From contig CAWIMQ010000004.1 of NCBI GenBank assembly GCA_963837265.1, positions 372,001 to 436,000 on the forward strand: a DNA stretch of 64,000 nucleotides. The letters run 5' to 3'. Every line of letters begins with the position of its first letter. Position 1 is the first letter of the stretch. The notes beneath the pieces are model-generated. The model searched no databases, was not told the origin of the DNA, and worked only from the letters and a program-made list of their open reading frames with translations. The stretch comes from DATBLE01 sp963837265 (GTDB taxonomy: Bacteria > Actinomycetota > Thermoleophilia > Gaiellales > Gaiellaceae). The position numbers and the translations under genes are program-made. Of this stretch, positions 59,948 to 64,000 are shown one piece after another.

Positions 59948-61063
59948 CTAACTCAGGCCGCCCGTCAGCGGCATCGATTCGCAGATCTCCTGTAGCGCCT
60001 CGGCCAGGAGGGCGTTCTCCTTGCTGCCGAGCAGCGAGACCCTGATGCACTCGGCGGTCTCGAGCCCCCGGTACTCGCGCGCGTCCCGGACGAGCAGCCC
60101 GCGGGCACGAAGGGCAGCGACGACGCCCGCGGCGTCTATGCCGTCGAACTTGACCAGCACGAGGTTAGAGAGGGCGCTCATCACCCGGCAGCCGGCGGTG
60201 TCCTGCAGCCGCTCTGCAAAGCTGCTCACCTCCCGCTCGAAGAAGCGCCTGCTGTGCTCGAGGAAGTCGGCGTCGGGGAGGGCCGCGAGCGCGGCTTCGC
60301 TCGCGACCTGCGTCACGGTGAACGGCGGGCGCAACGCTTCCAGGGCTGCGATCTCCCCGGGCGGGCCGACTGCGTAGCCGACGCGTAGGCCCGCGAGCCC
60401 GAAGTACTTGGAAAACGTCCGCAGCACCACGACGTTCGGGCGCCGGGTCGCAAGGTCGAGCATGCCGAGCTCGAGTGGGTAGATCATCGCCTCGTCCACG
60501 ACGATCCGCGTCTGCGGGCTCGCCTCCGCGAGCCGGCCGAGGTCGGGCTCGCCGATCGTCGTTCCCGTCGGGTTGTTGGGGAGGCAGAGGAACGCAGCCC
60601 GGATGGGATGGGTCTCGAGCGCCTCGGCCACGCGCTCCACGTCGACGTGCCAGGGGTCCGGGCCCTCGACCGGGACGACGCCGACCCCGTGCGCCCGAAG
60701 CTCGATCTCGTACCGTGTGAAGGTCGGGACGTGGACGAGGGCTTCTTCCCCGGGCCGCGTCCAGGCGTGCACCGCCAGCTTGATCAGCTCGTCGACGCCG
60801 CAGCCGCAGACAACGGAGTCGATCGGAACCTGATGGCGGGCGGCGAGGGCGGCGCGCAGCGACCGACCGTCTTCGGTGGGATAGAGGTGAGCGCTCCGCA
60901 AGGCGCGCGCCGCCGCTTCGAGGCTCGCAGGCGGCGCGCCGCACGGGTTGACATTCAGCGTGAAGTCCAGCACGTCACGGTCCGGATCGCCGCCGTCCCC
61001 GCTGTGAGAACGGGATCGATCTAGAGCGGCGGGGCGGCTCTCATCCCCTCGCAACGCCTTCAA
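59948..61063 (-). CDS. Class-II-fold PLP aminotransferase (histidinol-phosphate aminotransferase/CobD-like)
   Basis: 371 aa from TTG 61063, overlapping the grdB stop; a TTG at 61054 is also possible and no ATG fits. PLP lysine in FSKYFGLAGLRVGYAVG, pyridine-N aspartate region IVVDEAMIYP, and LPNNPTGTT are typical of HisC/CobD-type enzymes. Here it is the last gene of the grdE-grdB operon, two bases from the convergent grdA end. It may deaminate an amino acid or produce a substrate for the reductase; true histidine biosynthesis is less likely in this context. Confidence 0.82.
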   Translation of the reverse strand: MKALRGDESRPAALDRSRSHSGDGGDPDRDVLDFTLNVNPCGAPPASLEAAARALRSAHLYPTEDGRSLRAALAARHQVPIDSVVCGCGVDELIKLAVHAWTRPGEEALVHVPTFTRYEIELRAHGVGVVPVEGPDPWHVDVERVAEALETHPIRAAFLCLPNNPTGTTIGEPDLGRLAEASPQTRIVVDEAMIYPLELGMLDLATRRPNVVVLRTFSKYFGLAGLRVGYAVGPPGEIAALEALRPPFTVTQVASEAALAALPDADFLEHSRRFFEREVSSFAERLQDTAGCRVMSALSNLVLVKFDGIDAAGVVAALRARGLLVRDAREYRGLETAECIRVSLLGSKENALLAEALQEICESMPLTGGLS

Positions 61064-62355
61064 ACACGGTCGGCTGCTCGACCTGCGTATGCAACGCCTC
61101 GAGCGTGACCTCGACCACCTGCCGGCGAAGCTGCTGCTCTCGGTGCGGCGGGAGATCCGGATTGCCGAACGGATACGGGATCGCTTTACCAGTGACGATG
61201 CGGTTCGCGCCGACCGACTTCGCGAGCCGCGGGATCGCGGTCACGACGACGGTCGGGATTCCGGCTCGTTCGAGCTCCTGCGCCAGCGTAGACCCGCTAC
61301 GCGTTCCTGTCCCTCAGGTGCTGCCGACGATGGCAGCGTCGACCCCGATCCTTCGCATGTCCTCGGCCATTTCGCGCCCGATCCGCTGCATCTCCGGGAT
61401 CGAGCCCATGTTTCCGCACGTGGCGTAGACGGTGTCGCAGACCGAGACCTTCCCTTCTCGCTCGAGCGCCCGCAGCATGCCCAGCGGTAGCAGCCGCTCG
61501 GGATCGGCGTTGCCGGCGGTTGTGTCGAAGCCGCCGTGGACGATCTCGAACGTGTCGGCGCTCAGCTCCGCGCGCCCACTGACCTCGTACTTTGCCCACA
61601 CCTGGCACCAGCCGGCCGGCATCCGTTCCGGATTGCCCTTCGGAACGAGACCTGCTTCCGAGACAAGCGCCACCAGTGGTGGTCGACCGTTGCCGAGCGC
61701 GGCCGGTGCCGGAATGCGCTGGTACTTCGGTAGCGGCAACTCGGTAGTGAAGGACTCTCCGGCGAGCCGGGTGGTGAGGAGGCGCAGCGCCCGGGTAGAG
61801 CCACGCTCGGCGGCGGTCTCGTTCTTTTCGGATCCCGCGCGGAAGGTACCCCTCGTCGTCGGGCGGTCCGAGTGGCGCTCCCTGCGCCAGCTTGAGCGCC
61901 AGCCGAGCGAGCACGGGGATCACCTGCCCCATACCGGAGGCGGTCTCGCCGGTCGGCACGGTGAGCACCTGCCTCCGGACCTGGTCGGTGACAGGCGACT
62001 CCGTGTGCATCGCGGTGATCGCGGGGATCTGTAGCCGCTCCTGCACGGCTGTCGCTACCTCCGAGCACGCCAAGCCGTACCGGCCGGAGGCAAACGAGGG
62101 GCCGGCGATGACGACGTCCGGGCGAAAGCCGCTGATCAGTTCGACGACAACGTCGACGGCCGTCCCCTCGTTCTCGGCGATGAAGTTGTCGCCGCACCAC
62201 ACCGTCCCGACGATCTCGCCCGCATCGCCGAGGCTCTTGCCGATCCCGACTCCCGGCCCGACCGGGCCTTCTTTCGAATCCGGACCGACATCGGCCTTCT
62301 CCTCGCCTCCGATACCGGCGAAGAACTGATTGAGGTAGTGAACGATCCGGACCAT
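61041..62355 (-). CDS. grdB: Glycine/sarcosine/betaine reductase selenoprotein B gamma subunit (UGA = Sec, one frameshift)
   Basis: About 437 aa when read from ATG 62355 with one base skipped near 61824 and UGA 61314-61316 as selenocysteine (about residue 347, close to Sec350 of known GrdB). Blocks: VRIVHYLNQFFAGIGGEEKA, VWCGDNFIAENEG, AGPSFASGRYGLACSEVATA, then after the shift ELPLPKYQRIPAP, EIVHGGFDTTAGNADPER and VGSTU GTRSGSTLAQELERAG. The shift lies in a CGAAAAGAAC context; the expected sequence is RKNET. It is the substrate-binding subunit of protein B. Overlaps the aminotransferase gene at its 3' end; follows grdE by about 60 bases. Confidence 0.88.
61286..61302 (-). promoter_or_regulatory. 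Bacterial SECIS-like hairpin in grdB
   Basis: On the minus strand GCGTAG and CTACGC pair around loop CGGGT, beginning 11 bases after the UGA. The loop again has five bases and a GG, as in grdA. Confidence 0.65.
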
Positions 62356-62414
62356 CAGCCGCTCTCCTTTCCCGCTGCTCGGAGGCTTGCCGTGCTGTTC
62401 GCGTTCACGTCAGA

Positions 62415-63731
62415 TCACCACTCCTGAGCCCGGAGAGGCTCGAATCCGAACGGATCGGTCGAGGCAAGGATCGAGCGAAGGGTGACCTCGAGTCGACCGC
62501 TCGCGTCCTCGCCGGTTTCGAGCAGCGTGTCGCCGCCCAGAACCTTCTCCACTGCCGGAAGCTCGATCGGCTGCTCGTAGTTCCCGGTGCTGACGATCGC
62601 CTTCGCTTCCGGCACGAAGTCGGCGAGCCCCGACTCCTGGGGGTCGGCCGCCATCTCGGGGAGGAGAAGAACCGTCGTGATTCCGCTGCGCTCGAGCAGC
62701 TCGCAGACCATCATCACGTCGACGATGGAGTGGCCGCTGCCGAGGTAGGTGAGAATCGCCCCGTCGGCCTCCAGCAGCGAGGCGAGCTTCGCCGCGTAGT
62801 ACGCGTTCCGCTCTTTCCGCCGAGCCTCGTCACCACGGTCGTAGAGGATGACGCCTGCGAAGTCGATGCTCCCGCGGTGCTGTGAGTACAGATCGGTGAT
62901 GACCGGGTGGTTCTGGATCAGGTAGGTGACGTCGCGGTGGCACGCCGGCCCTGCCCACGAGTTGATCACGGCCCCGTCGAGGACCTGGTTCGGGTGGATG
63001 AGGGTCGGCAGCTCTCCCGGACCGCCACTGCCGTTTCGGATGCTCTCGCCGTAGACGTACGGACGCCCCTGGTAGAAGTACACGACCCTCGGCTTGCCGG
63101 CGTTGCGGTCGATGACTGACAGGTCGAAGCGCTGGACGTCCGGCGGCTCCAGCTCTGCGGTGGTCGCAGCCAGGTGGACGCCCACGTCCAGACCGGCCCG
63201 GCGCACCGCGTCGTTGTAGGCGACGACGTCCGCAGTTCCCGAGAGGACATCGTACGAGGCCTCTTCCTCGTCCAGCCGCGAGAACTGATCGGGGTTTGGG
63301 CTGAAGGTGAGCGCGACGTTCACGAGCTCGCCGAACGGCGAATGGTCGGCGCCCGGGCCGCTCATGTCGAAGATCGCTTGCCGCCAGTAGGCTGGCTCGC
63401 CCGGTACCGGCTCGGCAAGCTCGCACACCGCCACGCCGCCCAGCCTGTGGGTGCGGCCGGTGCCGGCCGTCTTCGGCGGTCCGAGCACGCCGGGGAAGTC
63501 CGATCCAGGATCTGAGACGCGTGCGCGAGGCTCGGCGGCGTCGAGGACGTTGTGGATGCGAACTCTCTCGCCCGGCTTGACGACGTCGACCGTCACGTCG
63601 GTGAAGCGAGGATTCTGGAGCACGCGCGCGCGGATCTCGGCCGGGTCGATCGTCAACAAGCCGTCGCGATAGGCGGTCTCGCTGCCCAGAACGACGTCAG
63701 TTACCTCGAACGTCCCCAGCTCAAGGGCCAT
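62415..63731 (-). CDS. grdE: Glycine/sarcosine/betaine reductase component B proprotein (alpha/beta)
   Basis: 438 aa, ATG start. Typical blocks are LELGTFEVTDVVLGSETAYRDG, PGERVRIHNVLD, VNVALTFSPNPD, NAYYAAKLASLLEADGAILT and LGSGHSIVDVMMVCELLERSG. GrdE-type proproteins are cleaved internally, leaving a carbonyl (pyruvoyl) cofactor that activates the amine substrate; a cysteine in INSWAGPACHRDV (about residue 264) is the candidate site, judged from position only. With GrdB it forms protein B, which sets specificity for glycine, sarcosine or betaine. Confidence 0.9.
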   Translation of the reverse strand: MALELGTFEVTDVVLGSETAYRDGLLTIDPAEIRARVLQNPRFTDVTVDVVKPGERVRIHNVLDAAEPRARVSDPGSDFPGVLGPPKTAGTGRTHRLGGVAVCELAEPVPGEPAYWRQAIFDMSGPGADHSPFGELVNVALTFSPNPDQFSRLDEEEASYDVLSGTADVVAYNDAVRRAGLDVGVHLAATTAELEPPDVQRFDLSVIDRNAGKPRVVYFYQGRPYVYGESIRNGSGGPGELPTLIHPNQVLDGAVINSWAGPACHRDVTYLIQNHPVITDLYSQHRGSIDFAGVILYDRGDEARRKERNAYYAAKLASLLEADGAILTYLGSGHSIVDVMMVCELLERSGITTVLLLPEMAADPQESGLADFVPEAKAIVSTGNYEQPIELPAVEKVLGGDTLLETGEDASGRLEVTLRSILASTDPFGFEPLRAQEW

Positions 63732-63767
63732 GGATCCACACTCCTACCACATGTTGGCAACCGCTCT

Positions 63768-64000
63768 TCACTGCTGGAGCACTTTCGACAGAAAGGCTGC
63801 GGTTCGTGGATGGCTCGGGTTGAGGAGTACGTCTCCGGGCGCGCCGGCCTCGAGAACCTGCCCTTCGTCCATGAACGCAACCACGTCCGCGATCTCGCGC
63901 GCGAACCCGATCTCGTGCGTGACGACGATCATCGTCATGCCGCTTCGCGCCAGGTCGCGGATCACGTCGAGCACCTCTCCGACGAGCTCCGGGTCGAGCG
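63768..64000 (-). CDS. Amino-acid-type ABC ATPase, C-terminal part (5' end outside window)
   Basis: The last 76 codons of a polar-amino-acid ABC ATPase: LDPELVGEVLDVIRDLARSG, MIVVTHEIGFAREIADVV and FMDEGQVLEAGAP, with the H-loop histidine in VTHEIGF. It sits just upstream of grdE on the same strand and may import glycine or a related amine for the reductase. The Walker motifs are beyond the window end. Confidence 0.88.
   Translation of the reverse strand, partial: LDPELVGEVLDVIRDLARSGMTMIVVTHEIGFAREIADVVAFMDEGQVLEAGAPGDVLLNPSHPRTAAFLSKVLQQ

Noticed and set aside
1..64000. tRNA, rRNA or CRISPR arrays
   Set aside because: No T-loop/anticodon arrangement, no rRNA-like stretch and no regularly spaced direct repeats were seen; selC was looked for near the grd genes and not found.

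Overview
The window is very GC-rich, and its gene families look like those of a high-GC actinobacterium. The best match is class Thermoleophilia (Gaiellales or Solirubrobacterales type): a zinc-ribbon/cyclase/AAA/TPR signalling protein, Yx(FWY)xxD-repeat exported proteins, a PPOX/F420-type flavoprotein, and short interspersed palindromic repeats. This placement is inferred from gene content. No rRNA, tRNA or CRISPR array was seen.

Layout. 0-9.4 kb holds two tandem VWA membrane proteins, a UbiE/MenG-like methyltransferase coupled to a membrane protein, a TAP-like alpha/beta hydrolase, and several small exported or redox proteins. 9.4-14.2 kb holds an 1127-aa cyclase/ATPase signalling protein and an exported clan GH-A glycosidase. 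14.2-25.3 kb is an extracytoplasmic redox region: a 28-aa leader ORF coupled to a 1207-aa membrane/Fe-S/FAD fusion, a Yx(FWY)xxD protein with a frameshifted tail, a decayed M23-like pseudogene, and a 1568-aa multicopper oxidase with fibronectin type III domains.

25.3-51.5 kb looks like one catabolic regulon. A long minus-strand operon runs from a GntR/FCD regulator through an LLM flavoenzyme, an M29/NicX-like enzyme, a cupin, a class II aldolase, the Fe-S and molybdenum subunits of a xanthine-dehydrogenase-family hydroxylase, 3-hydroxyacyl-CoA dehydrogenase, lactonase, SDR, a VOC-Zn dehydrogenase frame, a lipoprotein and a CoxG-like protein. Divergent from it lie a BMP-type nucleoside-like ABC importer and a PLP aminotransferase. 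Further on is an oligopeptide-type ABC importer with an FAD oxidoreductase, divergent from an amidohydrolase and the missing FAD subunit of the hydroxylase. Both divergent promoter regions carry almost the same 15-bp site (TTGTnnACAGTCAGC), so one regulator probably controls the whole set.

51.5-57.4 kb holds housekeeping and exported genes, including the intact homologue of the M23-like pseudogene, and an MFS exporter.

57.6-64 kb is the most striking part: a glycine/sarcosine/betaine reductase (grd) gene set, best known from amino-acid-fermenting Firmicutes. GrdC, a thioredoxin with a CVPC active site, and GrdA are on the plus strand. Converging on them on the minus strand are an amino-acid ABC ATPase, GrdE, GrdB and a class-II PLP aminotransferase. 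GrdA and GrdB each have an in-frame UGA at the expected selenocysteine position, and each UGA is followed 11-15 nt later by a small perfect hairpin that fits a bacterial SECIS element. GrdB also has a one-base frameshift. GrdD and the selenocysteine machinery were not seen here.

Several short repeat families occur between genes and have altered gene ends or leaders: a 166-bp MITE-like element that supplies a stop codon, a 34-bp leader repeat that carries the ribosome binding site inside a hairpin, and a GGGGGAAAC hairpin repeat associated with loss of a stop codon between two genes.
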